From Gonatopus flavifemur (Eukaryota > Arthropoda > Insecta > Hymenoptera > Dryinidae), in the NCBI GenBank assembly GCA_018340375.1, contig JAFFJZ010000030.1, forward strand, positions 1,178,001 through 1,242,000: 64,000 bases of DNA, in the 5' to 3' direction. This document shows, one piece after another, positions 35,441 to 45,955 of this stretch. The stretch's first letter is position 1. Every line of letters starts with the position of its first letter. Under the pieces are notes generated by a model that was not told the origin of the DNA, did not search any database, and saw nothing but the letters and a program-made list of their open reading frames with translations. The position numbers and the translations under genes are program-made.

Positions 35441-37090
35441 TATGCCTCTCGCTCGTCGGTTTTAGGCTTCAGGTGTTTTGGGAACGCGGGTCACAGATTA
35501 TTAACGAAAGTTTGATTTTGGTATGACAGTTTTAATGCAAAAAAAATAATGATCAAAAGTAAAGAATTCGTAACATATAACTTATAAAGGTAGTAGGATA
35601 TTCTAGATCGGTGAGCCTTAACTTATACAAAATGGTGGGTTTTACAGTTTTCGAACATACGGAAAAATAAAAGCTAAATGTATCTTAACTATTGTATTTA
35701 CTCGCGAGATCTAACGGAAATGAACAATCAACTAGTGATCTAGCGGTTTCTAGAATCGCCAATAAACTGAATTGCTCCAACGGAAAGTTTATTGTCAACG
35801 GTACACTGGTGACTCTAAGTTCTGGACATGCTACGGTTAGATCAAACGGAAATTGTTAGTTTCGCGGGTCCAAGCTTATGAAATTGGCTAGCCGGGGTGT
35901 GTGACGAGTCGTAGGGATATTTTCGGGTTTTGACTTCTCGCGTCACCACCTGGATAAGGGAGGAATTCGGTCCTTTCCTTATCCAGCCCCCCCTCACTCC
36001 TATTGACTCTACAAGCCTTGAGAACGGAAATGGCCGCTTCTTCCCCCTTTCCCTAGCCAACCCTACCCGAAATCGCCTACGGAGATCGAGTACTATGTTT
36101 TTTGGTAGACCGCGGGAAATAGCCACCGGTCTAGAATTCCGTACTCGAGAACCTTGACAAGAGTCACGGACGAGTCTTTAAACAAATGGAGTTCGTCTCT
36201 CACCTGTCCCTGGGAAATCGCCTCGGGAAGACTGTCTCTTAGTACGCCGCGACACCCTCTCTTATATTCTGTTTGAGTTTACTATAGCGGCGTGTAAGGG
36301 TGTCGAGGCATGCGCGCTCTCGCGTCAGCGCTACGAAGCTTGAGTCTGCGGGCGGGTCCAGTGGTACGCGTGTTACGTAGCGAGTAAGCAGTATAGTCTT
36401 ACGGCTCTTGCCTCGCATTGGCTGCCGCGCTTCGTTCTTTTGGCGAGCTCGAAATTATTTTACGACTCGTCACGTCGGTTGTATTAGTGACTTGTCACAA
36501 ATGACTGCACGATATTCAATTTTTTCTATATTAAGAAAAATCAATGACACGTGAACTTCAAATGGCTTGTAAACAAAGAATGAATTGACAGAATGACTTG
36601 TAACTTTGCATGTGTTCTCAGGACAGATATACCAACTTGAGAAAAAAAAAGTTTTGAGCTAGCAGTGCTATCTCTTGGTGAGCGCAGGAACTTTTCAACC
36701 AACCTGTAATTGGAAAGGATGGGCAGTTGAAATAATCTTCTCATTCAATTGCATCTGGAGAATTGGTTAATCAAACGAATATCCAATAAGTTTGGCTGAA
36801 CAGTGGCGGGATTGAGACAACCTCATCAATGCGGTCGCTTCTGATATGTTATGAAGTTCATCACAACCAAAGAAATTCAATGTGGATATAGACAAGCGTT
36901 CGTTGAAAAAAGAATTATTTCCTGTTCATATGAAAAAAAAACACGTGATTTCACGTAGAGTATGATCCACTTATATTCACAGATTCTATATGAACTCTCA
37001 TCCATTTCATAAGACATTGCGTCAATTGTATCTTCTAGATCGGATGAATCATGTTCAAAATAGCATTCTTGAGTTGAGCTTATTTGAACA

Positions 37091-37165
37091 GGCTCTATAG
37101 TTCAGTGGTTAAAGCACCAGTCTCCAATACTGGAAGTCCTGAGTTCGATTCTCGCCAACTGTAGA
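37091..37165 (+). repeat. tRNA-derived SINE head
   Basis: The segment GGCTCTATAGTTCAGTGG has a box A, a CCAGT/ACTGG anticodon stem with loop CTCCAAT, and box B GAGTTCGATTCTC. The 5' acceptor GGCTCTA finds no correctly spaced partner, so it is a SINE head or a dead tRNA, not an active gene. About 200 bp of unrelated tail follow. Confidence 0.5.
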
Positions 37166-37456
37166 GTGAAATTTGCATTTCAGAATTCATCCGGACAGCA
37201 TCGTCTACGCTAAAACACAACTGGCCAAGCATCACGGACGGAAGCAGCATTGACCCCCATCAACAAAACAGAGAGAAAATAACAGACCATGGTAGGAAGG
37301 AGAGGAGAGCCGGTCAATAAACATTCCGACAACAACACTTAACATAAATTCCCAAAACATTGGGTAAATTTATTCGGGAAATCCACATGAAAAATCTTTT
37401 TTTTTCCTCATTCGATCATTGCATTGAATTGCTATATTCTACTCAGCGGATAACTC

Positions 37457-37837
37457 CCCTAGTAAAAATGAATCATATAAGAACATACATAAAGCATATA
37501 GAAACCATATATGGTCATATATGACCATATATAATTCATACGCAATCCATATTGAATCCGTATATGATCATATATGGCCCATACAGAATCCACGTATGAC
37601 TTTCGATGCAAGACTTTCCCATACATGTGAAAAAATTCTGTCACATATGAAATATTTTTCGTATATGGATTTTATATGGATTATATATGAGTCATATATG
37701 ATCATATATGGATCACATATGGATTAAATATGGATTGTATATTATTCTATGCTTTTACATATATGAATCATATATGAATTTTATATGTATTATGTATGGA
37801 TTATGTATGGGTCATATATGTTCGTTTTTTACTAGGG
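37457..37837. mobile_element. CATATATG-rich MITE, copy 1 (381 bp)
   Basis: The ends CCCTAGTAAAAA are inverted copies and TC lies outside both (37455-37456, 37838-37839). The interior is almost entirely degenerate CATATATGG/GGATTATAT words that pair with themselves. Confidence 0.7.
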
Positions 37838-38204
37838 TCATGGAATTGAATCAATTGAACTACGATATTGATGTTATGGTATGTGACATTCAATCGAATG
37901 TTACATGTCGTTATTTCAAACTATTTTGATTCAATGCGAATATGTTTGACGCTCTTTCAAAGGGGAGAATCAATTGAACCAAATGCATGAAAATTACAAT
38001 CAATTGCTCAAAGGATTGACTTAATTTCTTACAGGGTTGAAACGACTTCCTTTTCCAAACTCATCAGGCAGTTCAGTCGATTCCTAGATTCATTTCGCCG
38101 TATCCAAATGCGTGGTGGGGTTGAGGCAACTGAAACTTAGTTGAATCAAACTATCCTTCTTCTCAGTGTGACAGTAAGGAACCAGACAATGTTTTCACTT
38201 CAAG

Positions 38205-38282
38205 AGATTTTTGTTTTGGAGACAAAAAAATGTTCGATCCCTGAAAATGATCTATAGCTTTCCTCTAACGAGGAAGCAAGAT
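38205..38282 (+). repeat. dispersed repeat, copy related to 44640-44728
   Basis: Both share GTTTGGAGACAA-type sequence, GATCTCAAA-like spacing and CTTTCCTCTAACGAGG / CTTCCCTCTAATGAGG, followed by AGCAA. Unclassified. Confidence 0.45.
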
Positions 38283-38718
38283 TGGATATAACCGTATCTG
38301 AACTAGGCATGGTCTATGAATGAAAATGGGCTCATAGAAACTATATATGCTGAAATAACTGAATGAGAAAAGAATCCATAAGTCAGTTATTTTAGCACAT
38401 ATATAGTTTTTGTAAGTACATTTCTACACATAGATTACACTGTTAGAAATGTCTGGATTAATTTTAATGTTCTTGCTGGAAGTTGTTCTCGATTACGAGG
38501 ATGAATTCAGTTTCATATAAATTTTACATTAAATTTAGTGTGATCTATAACATTATCTATACTGCCGTTTTAAGGCTAGTGGCTGTATGTCAACAAATTT
38601 TCCTCTGTTTTTTTGTTATTTATATTAGAATAGGTGTTTTATGTGTGTTTCAATTCAAAACATCTTCACGCGATTGAAAACTATGTGAAAAACTAGTTAT
38701 CACGGCCTCAATATGAAA

Positions 38719-38859
38719 GAGTGAGAACTCCACTCGAACGGAAAGATAGGTCCTCTTTTGGCTGCCTGAAGAGTGGAATTTCACTTTGTTAGAGTGAGAA
38801 TTCAATCTACAGGTAGTGAGAAAGGGACCTATCTTTCCAATCGAGTTGGATTCTCACTC
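38719..38859. mobile_element. 141-bp palindromic MITE
   Basis: GAGTGAGAACTCCACTCGAA with GGAAAGATAGGTCC pairs with GGACCTATCTTTCC and the inverse end GAGTGAGAATCC. A third GAGTGAGAATTC lies in the middle. Confidence 0.65.
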
Positions 38860-38864
38860 GTCCA

Positions 38865-39234
38865 CACTGTAAGACATACATGTAAAATTACATGCAACAA
38901 GTTTACCTATAGCCTGTTCATATAAAATGCATTTCCACTAAAATTTTGGCAATCTTTTTACCCTGTATGTCACCGGTGATTTCACATGAACGCTATGATG
39001 ATGGTTTTACAGGTACTTAGGACTGGTAAAATCGAATTACATGTGCATGTCAATGTCAAATTACTTGCATACTGGTGGGACTACAGTTGAAATGTATGTG
39101 TAAATTCACCTTGGGTGGATATTTGAATTCAATGGTGTTTATAGTTGGTAATTTTTACATGAATAAGTATCATGTAATTTTACTGATACTGTATACTTGA
39201 ATCCTGTTGCCATTGGCATTTGGTGAAATTGTTA
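38865..39234. other. unassigned DNA
   Basis: Several short TTACATG/CATGTAA words occur (e.g. 38880-39060), but I cannot define an element or a gene. Confidence 0.35.
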
Positions 39235-39695
39235 CCAAAAGAGTGGCCGCAAAAAAGAGTATTTTTCCGCCTATTTTTTGGAACCCCGAATTTCAGGTTG
39301 GAATACATTCTAACAAACTCTCTATGTTGATCATCAGCGAGGGGATACCATTTTCCGGTGAGCATAACACTGGTTTTGGAGGTGAAGTAGTATCAATTTT
39401 CGATCAAGATTATATAAAAATCTATAAGTTTTCTATAGAAAAGAATCGGTTCTGTCAAGAATCTATCGATCCTGTCGATTTCTGTATCTCTAAGACCATT
39501 ATTGTGCTCACCGGGAAATGGTATTCCCTTGCAAATGATCGACATGGGGTATTTTTCAGAATGCATTTCAACCTGAAACTCGCGGTCCTAGAAAAACAAG
39601 CGATTCTTGCGCTTACTTTTTTTGACAGTGCATATTTAGAGAGTACAAGTCGAAATAGAATACTTGGTATCTCGAAAAATCGAAATTTTGACATA

Positions 39696-40601
39696 GGGGA
39701 GAAGCATGCAGGTTGAACCGGCATGCAGGTTAGCCCAGGGAGTTTTTTGTATTTTTAACCGTTGGCAACTCTGATTTCCATGATGACGATTGAAGGCGAG
39801 TCTTATCATATGTTAACTTTTCATGTGCATAGAATGCAAAAACAGACACCTCTTATGAGTATTCCAGAAGGCAAGTGGAAAAACGTGCAAAAAAGTTCCA
39901 TTCCAATTTATTCCATTTCGTACAAAGAGGATAGTGTTCACCGATTGATGAAGGTAAATCAATCTATTATGTTTTTTTCTTAATTTCTTCGAATCGCACA
40001 AAACATATTTTGATCATATTGTGAAATTAGAATAATGCTCTTGCAATTGCAAAGTTGCATTGAATATGTAGATTGGGCCACCCAAAACATGCAGGTTGGG
40101 CCACTAGTTTTTCTTGTCATATAAGTATTCAAACACCATTTCGATCATCTTTGATGATCAGAATAGTGTTTACATTGGATGCAATCTCAAGTATTCGGTG
40201 ATTTTTCTATTTTAGAATGGCATGCCGAAGGGAGAGAAAGACAGACCATGAAATCAGTGATTATGATTTCATTATTAGTGATATTTCATTATTTCAATGT
40301 TAAAACTATTTGAAATAAATAAATATCGGCTACAAATTTCATACCTGATGTATAGAATGCATTTCTCTACCTGTTCAGTGAATTTTCAGAAGTGGCCCAA
40401 CTTTTTTTTAACCAACTTTTTCCAACTTCAGAAAATCGCTTGTATTCCGCAGTATTTCAAAGCGATCAATCAATCCAGCTTTCTATCGCGAAATATAGCT
40501 GAAGTCACTTTTCAGTGGCATATAGACGTTGATCAAATAATTTCCTGTTCTAATCTTATAAGTCAAGAACAAAACACGGTCCAACCTGCATGCCTCTCCC
40601 C
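39696..40601. mobile_element. 906-bp TIR element, GGGGAGA(A/G)GCATGCAGG ends
   Basis: The ends match in inverted orientation over about 25 bp, with TA outside each (39694-39695, 40602-40603). GCAGGTTGGGCCAC-like copies of the terminal motif recur inside near 39712 and 40090. Non-coding, probably Tc1/mariner-type. Confidence 0.7.
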
Positions 40602-40766
40602 TACAGCCTTTTGGCTTAGGACGGCAGTATAGTCCAGTCATGTTTTTGTACATTACATGTAATGTAAAATGTGTATGAAGCTGAATTCATGTGAGTGGCT
40701 GGAGATAACTCCCAGGTATTTCTGACACACCTGCTTACACCTAGTTAGATCTAATTTTTTTACATG

Positions 40767-41007
40767 CGCTGAGAGGAGTAATTACTAACAGCAAGAGAAA
40801 ATATTCTAGAATACTTCTAAGAATATATATTCTTAACCGCAGCTGATATGTTGTGAAGTCAAGAGAAATTTTCTTGAATCAAGAAAATATTTTCTCAATT
40901 CAAGAAATCTATGCTTGGTGTCAGAAAATTTTTGAATATTTGTAGAGAAATGAATTTCTTAGAATAGGGAAATATATTGTTGGTGATAGTAATTATTTCT
41001 CTCAGTG
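40767..41007. mobile_element. 241-bp MITE, C(G/A)CTGAGAG ends
   Basis: The left CGCTGAGAGGAGTAATTACT matches the inverted right CACTGAGAGAAATAATTACT. The 2-bp flanks are TG and TA, not identical. Interior words include TTCTTGAATCAAG. Confidence 0.6.
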
Positions 41008-41615
41008 TAGGTGAGAAGACGCCAGACGATATAGATGTAAAAAATTCACCAATACACCGGGTTTTTACGATGGAATACTAAAATAATTAATAAATAAATC
41101 CTTTTTCAATCGAGTAAATCGGATTTATCTCGTAAATATATCGTAAGACGGAAAAATATCCTCTGTACTGTGCCATTTTTCGGAGTACTAAAATACATGG
41201 ATCTTCAACTTGATTTGCACTGACACCAAAGAGTATCGCAAAAATCGCCTGTTTTTCTAGGACCGCGAGTTTCAGGTTGGAATGCATTCTGAAAAATACC
41301 CTGTGTCGATGATTTGCAAGGGAATACTATTTCCCGGTGAGCACAACAATGGTTTTAGAGATACAGAAACCGACAGAATCGATAGATTCTTGACAGAACC
41401 GATTCTTTTCTATAGAAAACTTATGAATTCTTATATAATTTTGATCGAAAATTGATACTATTTCACCTCAAAAACCAGTGTTATGCTCACCGGAAAATGG
41501 TATCCCCTCGCTGATGATCAACATAGAGGATTTCTTAGAATCCATTTCAACCTGAAACTCGCGGTTCCAAAAAATAGGCGGAAAAATACTCTTTTCTGCG
41601 GTCACTCTTTATACC

Positions 41616-41959
41616 AAAAAAACGCGATGTACCATTTTCATTAGGGGAATTTTATTTTACAATAAACCTCGCTCCCTATTTTAACAATTTCCCCTTTTTT
41701 TATCTGCAAATTTTGTTCTCAAGTCTTTAATAATACTTAATTCATTTCCAGAGTACCAGAATCTCGTACCTTTCATCACAATTATGTTCATTCTTACAAA
41801 TCGGCATATCAGATGGAGTGGCTGAAACAATTTGACGTGTGCATTGTGTGCATTGAAATAAAACTCTGCCAATTTATAGGCACAAAACTTCCTCGTTTCT
41901 GAAAACGATGTCAAATATTGCGGATTCTAAAAACTTTGTTCCCACATCCTTCAAGCAAC
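41616..41959. other. unassigned DNA
   Basis: No gene or repeat recognised. A short open frame on the minus strand at 41681-41914 has no domain. Confidence 0.35.
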
Positions 41960-42090
41960 TGAGATGAAACTCATATGGCACCATTATGGGATCGTAGCTG
42001 AAGCGAGTTGTAAATTCTATTGCAATCAGAAAACCAGAAACATAGATATGAACGGTGACAAAATCACAATTTTTGATAACATATTTCCTT
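41960..42090 (+). repeat. dispersed ~130-bp repeat, copy 1
   Basis: Shares GATGAAACT(C/T)ATATGG, ATTGCAATC and AAAATCACAATTTTT with copies at 42665-42810 (+) and 60050-60190 (-). Confidence 0.55.
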
Positions 42091-42422
42091 TTCCTCTTTC
42101 GTTGTTCTGTAAGCATGAGGTTAAAACTTATATGGGACCACCATTGACATCGCATATGAGTGTGATGAAACTTTCATAAGGACTGGATGATAGGAACGGA
42201 AGATATCCGCATAATAGCGGCATTCACTAGATGACTGCATTTTCTTGTCGACTTTATTGCTTACCCTTTTCTTCCCTCCATTTTGATTTGCCTGAAACTT
42301 ATATCATGGAATGAACAACACATGAATTGACTATGCTCTGAGTTTCAAGGCATTCGAACAATACAGGCACAGGGAAAGCATGCTTTAGAAATATTGTCAA
42401 ACATTGAAAATTGCTAAAGACA

Positions 42423-42657
42423 CACTGAAAGAATTTTATTCGAAAAATTACTGTGAAATTTCAGTGATCGAGGGACAAGTAGCAATTCTTTTACAAGTCT
42501 TACTGTACATTCTGTGAAACTTGTAGAAAATATCACTCTCAACTGTTCGAGAATTCCCTCATTTTTACATGGAGCACAGTAATTTTTCGAAGACTGTTTA
42601 CTTGTCTTTCGATCACTGGAATTCCACGGTAATTTTCAGAACAAAATCCTTTCAGTG
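42423..42657. mobile_element. 235-bp palindromic MITE, CACTGAAAG ends
   Basis: CACTGAAAGAATTTTATTC matches the inverted right end CACTGAAAGGATTTTGTTC, and GATCGA...GACAAGTA pairs with TACTTGTC...GATC. CA lies outside both ends (42421-42422, 42658-42659). Confidence 0.7.
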
Positions 42658-42664
42658 CATTTTT

Positions 42665-42810
42665 TCCACATTTCTCAACCATTTGCGATGAAACTTATAT
42701 GGGACCACTATCGGATCATAACTATAACGCGGTATAAAGTTTCATTGCAATCGAATAACAGGGAGCGGAGATATGTGCGTTCGCGAAATCACACTTTTTA
42801 TAACATTATT
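42665..42810 (+). repeat. dispersed ~130-bp repeat, copy 2
   Basis: Contains GATGAAACTTATATGGGACC, TTTCATTGCAATCGAATAAC and GGAGCGGAGATATGTGCG; the last two blocks are nearly identical to the minus-strand copy at 60050-60190. Confidence 0.6.
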
Positions 42811-42858
42811 CTTCCCCTGCGGCCGTTCTTTTGTAAGAATCAGGTTGAAATTCACATG

Positions 42859-43152
42859 CACTGAGAGCCCAATTTTTTAGATTGGAAGGAATTTTTCTTT
42901 GTCCTCATTCCAATAAATATTTTGTTCAATCAAAAAAAACCTCAGTTGGAAGGAAAAAGTTTTCATCAAAACTGGAACAAAGAATTTTCAAATTGGAACA
43001 AAAATATATTCCTTCTTAAATTTGAAAAAAATTACTTCAATTCAATCAAAAATTTTTTCATTGAAATTAATTATTTTTCCCATTGAAAACAAGATTTACC
43101 AGAATGAGGGCAAAGAAATTTTCTTCCAATCTAAGAAATTGGGTTCCCAGTG
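42859..43152. mobile_element. 294-bp palindromic MITE, CACTG(A/G)GA ends
   Basis: CACTGAGAGCCCAATTTTTT matches the inverted right end CACTGGGAACCCAATTTCTT, followed by AGATTGGAAG in both. TG lies outside each end (42857-42858, 43153-43154). Confidence 0.75.
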
Positions 43153-43528
43153 TGGGACCACTATTACTTCGGTCCACAACGGTGATAAAAATTTCATGAA
43201 GATCAGATGATTAGACCGAGAGGGATGCGCGTTTGCTATTCAGAGGAAGGGGCACACATTCACACTGTTGAAAAGATCAGTACAAAACTTCATAACACGG
43301 ATACGAATTTTTTTACGTATCAGTGTTACGAAATTTCATATCATGTCAACACATGTGGTAATATCTGTCTACCACATGCACATAGATAACACGAATTTTA
43401 CTGCATTCACCTGTTTTTCAGTTAGTACTGACCTTCAAAAAACAGCTGTCAAAATTACATGATATTCTATTCATTAGTTTGTGAGTTATTGTACTGAGAG
43501 TGACGCTACTTTTGTTATTTTTGAAACA

Positions 43529-44457
43529 ATGGATCAAAAACATTTTGGTGTTTTAATTTTACACTGCTTCTTGATGGGAAAAAATACCGTTCAAGCGAAG
43601 CAATGGTTCGAAAAGTGTTATGGGGACTCCGCTCCATCAGAAACCACAATAAAACGTTGGATTGCTGACTTCAAACGTGGTCGTAGAGACATCGATGATT
43701 CAGAACGCAGTGAACGTCCAAATGAGGCGGTAACACCAGGAAACATAAAAAAAATCCACAAAATCGTTTTGAATGATCGAAAAGTGAAGTTGCGTGAGTT
43801 AGCTGACATCGTAGAAATATCAAAAGAACGTGTTGGCTTTATATTGCATGAGCATTTAACTATGAGAAAGCTCTGTTCAAAGTGGGTGCCGCGTTCGCTC
43901 ACGGTTGACCAAAAACAAGAATGTGTCATCTCAGTGGACAGCCACTGGTGAGCCTCGTCCAAAGCGCCCGAAAGCACAACAATCGGCTGGAAAAGTTATG
44001 GCCTCGGTATTTTGGGATGTGCGTGGTGTAATGTTCATCGACTATCTTGAGAAGGGAAATACCATCAACAGTGAATATTACATCGCATTATCGGAGCGTT
44101 TGGAGGCCGAAATTGCAAAAAAAAACAACCGCATATGGCAAAGAAACAAATTTTATTTCATCAAGACAACGCACTATGTCACAAGTCAATCAAAACAATG
44201 GCAAAACTGCATGAATTGAACTTCGAATTGCTTTCACATCCACCGTATTCGTCAGATTTGGCTCCCAGCGACTACTGGCTGTTCGCACACCTAAAAAAAT
44301 GCTCGCCGGTAAGAAATTTCGCTCGAATGAAGAGGTTATCGCTGAAACTGAGGCCTATTTTGAGGCGAAAGATAGTATTGATAGTAAGATGGTATTGAAA
44401 TATTAGAGCGACGCTGGAATGATTGCGTTGTTGTTGATGGAGATGGTTGATGAATAA
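43529..44457 (+). pseudogene. mariner C transposase, deleted and frameshifted
   Basis: It starts MDQKHFGVLILHCFLMGKNT and keeps the N-terminal helix-turn-helix part and the WVPRSLTVDQK linker (to about 43920). There, a deletion of roughly 55 codons plus a frame change joins directly to SSQWTATGEPRPKRPK, so the block with the first catalytic Asp (DETW) is gone. Further frameshifts follow near 44130 in an A-run and near 44305. The second and third Asp survive in HQDNALCH and SSDLAPSDYWLF with 34 residues between, and SPDL has become SSDL. It cannot encode an active enzyme. TIRs were not found, so element limits are unknown (roughly 43400-44510). Confidence 0.85.
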
Positions 44458-44639
44458 AGCTCATTTTGAACAAAAAAAAACTGTGTTTTCTTTATTAGAC
44501 CTATGTGTTGGCTGGTTACGGAATTCAATATCATTTTTGACGCAAGATTTCGCATTATTTTTAACAATGCATCCGGAAAGACAGATAGACAGACAGACAC
44601 GGGATCAAAAGTTTTTCCCGAGTTCGAAGAAACATGTTG

Positions 44640-44728
44640 ATTTGAGAAATTTTTAGTTTGGAGACAAGAAAATTTCGGGTCCTTCGAAGTGATCTCAAAT
44701 AAGCTTCCCTCTAATGAGGCAGCAAAAC
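44640..44728 (+). repeat. dispersed repeat, copy related to 38205-38282
   Basis: Contains GTTTGGAGACAAGAAAAT and CTTCCCTCTAATGAGG. A GACAGACAGACA simple repeat lies just upstream at about 44579-44600. Confidence 0.45.
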
Positions 44729-45017
44729 ACTTGAATTTACAGTCATCTATATTGTATCGAAACAATCCTAATAGACTGTGAAGTTTCACATACTTCGACA
44801 TGAAAATTCTTACACATGTGCCGGAAAATTAATTTTCCATACAAGAGTAGGAAAATTCAAACAATATATACCCAATCAGAAAAATCCGAATTATGCCAAT
44901 ATTGACGACAGGTGCAGTACAGTGCCAGTATCGGGTCTTCAACATTCGGCCAATACGTACGGGATCAGTACTGGGTACATGAAAATACAGTACTATGCCT
45001 TTACTGATGAACCAGTA

Positions 45018-45367
45018 CCCTTGTAAAAATGATTCATATATGGCCCATATATAAACTGTATTTGATTCATATATGGACTTGGTACGAATCATATATGGTC
45101 ATATATAAATCATATGTAATTCATATATGTGGCATATATGACCATATAAAATTCATATACGATTGTTCAATCCATATGAGGACCAAACATGACCCATGTA
45201 TAGGGAACATAACGCTATATATGAAATGTATATAGCCCATATATGAATGTCTGAAATCATAAATGGCCCATATATGAATTATATAGGGGTCATATATGAA
45301 TCTGTGAAATCATATATGTACCATGTGTGGTCATATATGCCGCATATATGATTCATTTTTACAAGGG
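45018..45367. mobile_element. CATATATG-rich MITE, copy 2 (350 bp)
   Basis: The ends CCCTTGTAAAAATGA are inverted copies and TA flanks both (45016-45017, 45368-45369). The interior repeats CATATATGG words as in copy 1 at 37457-37837. Confidence 0.75.
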
Positions 45368-45879
45368 TACTGAGAGCTTAATACCAGCCAAGTACTGATC
45401 CAACACGGAAAAAAAAAAGTAATTAATTTTACTAGAACTGTAATTCATTCTATTAAAGACATTCATAAAATACGGGATTATCAAACTAAATAGTAACTCT
45501 TACCACTTCAGCCGAGTTGGCCATTTGTTTAAGAGTTACCACATATATTTGTGAATAAGGTTTCTGTTTATTGTTTTTATAACCCTTTACTCAAGATAAG
45601 ATGTATAAAATTATCTAGTAGAATTCACCAATACATCTTGTATAGAATATTTAATGAAATCATGAAAAATATTATCATCATACATCAGTTTTACCAAAAT
45701 CAATAGTTAGATTTATCCGAAATATTCAATAAAAAATATATGAAAAAATATATTAAATAAAAAAGATTTTTAATATTAGACAATCAAAAATAATTTTCTC
45801 AGTTTCTTCCCAAGACCACTTTGTTGATGATGCTGGTCAATGTTCTCATTGAGTTGGGAAATCAATTTTTCGACGAAGA

Positions 45880-45955
45880 AAGGGGATTCGAACTTACCTA
45901 CCTACCTACCTACGCGACTAAAGCCTAACCTGCACCGACTTGAGCTACACTATGA
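45880..45955 (-). repeat. tRNA-derived SINE head
   Basis: On the minus strand box A TAGCTCAAGTCGG is followed by a (TAGG)n loop and box B AAGTTCGAATCCCC. The CCTA tetranucleotide run at about 45898-45913 is part of it. Confidence 0.5.

Larger units (their letters stand above)
34111..36499. mobile_element. GC-rich LTR-like insert (about 1.08 kb), itself interrupted
   Basis: The insert begins near CACTGTGAAAGAGCCCC and resumes after mariner B up to ACTTGTCACA, so its ends are TGTGA...TCACA. AATGAC occurs at 34105-34110 and 36500-36505, a possible 6-bp duplication, though 3 bases separate the left copy from TGTGA. It is far richer in G+C than its surroundings and carries AATAAA and TATA-like motifs. 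A solo LTR is the best guess; orientation and superfamily are unresolved. Confidence 0.45.
32980..36706 (-). mobile_element. mariner A (DD34D), dead, split by other insertions
   Basis: TIRs start CAGGTTGGTTGAAAAGTT at 32980 and, inverted, end at 36706, with one mismatch in about 27 bp. TA flanks both ends (32978-32979, 36707-36708). The coding strand is minus. Between the transposase start and the right TIR lies a foreign insert of about 2.4 kb (34111-36499). Without it the element is about 1.3 kb, the normal mariner size. Confidence 0.85.
32708..38168. mobile_element. probable 5.5-kb CAC-ended element containing the mariner nest
   Basis: The left end CATTGAGAAAAAAAATG and right end inverted CACTGAGAAGAAGG are each flanked outside by TG (32706-32707, 38169-38170). 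AACCCC and GGTTGA(A/G/T)TCAAC-type motifs occur near both ends. Most of the length is inserted material: mariner A with its own inserts (32980-36706), a SINE head and a MITE. The element itself would be about 1.3 kb and is non-coding. Confidence 0.45.
39238..41612. mobile_element. foldback element with ~450-bp arms
   Basis: 39238-39687 and 41163-41612 are inverted copies; shared blocks include GAGTATTTTTCCGCC, CCTGAAACTCGCGGT and ATGGTATCCCCTCGC-like sequence. The loop is mostly occupied by another element at 39696-40601 and a MITE at 40767-41007. Open frames in the arms (e.g. 39207-39716) have no recognisable domain. Confidence 0.7.

Noticed and set aside
37091..37165. Functional tRNA-Trp (anticodon loop CTCCAAT)
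   Set aside because: The acceptor stem does not pair at the right distance, the T-stem has mismatches, and similar degenerate heads occur elsewhere in the window.
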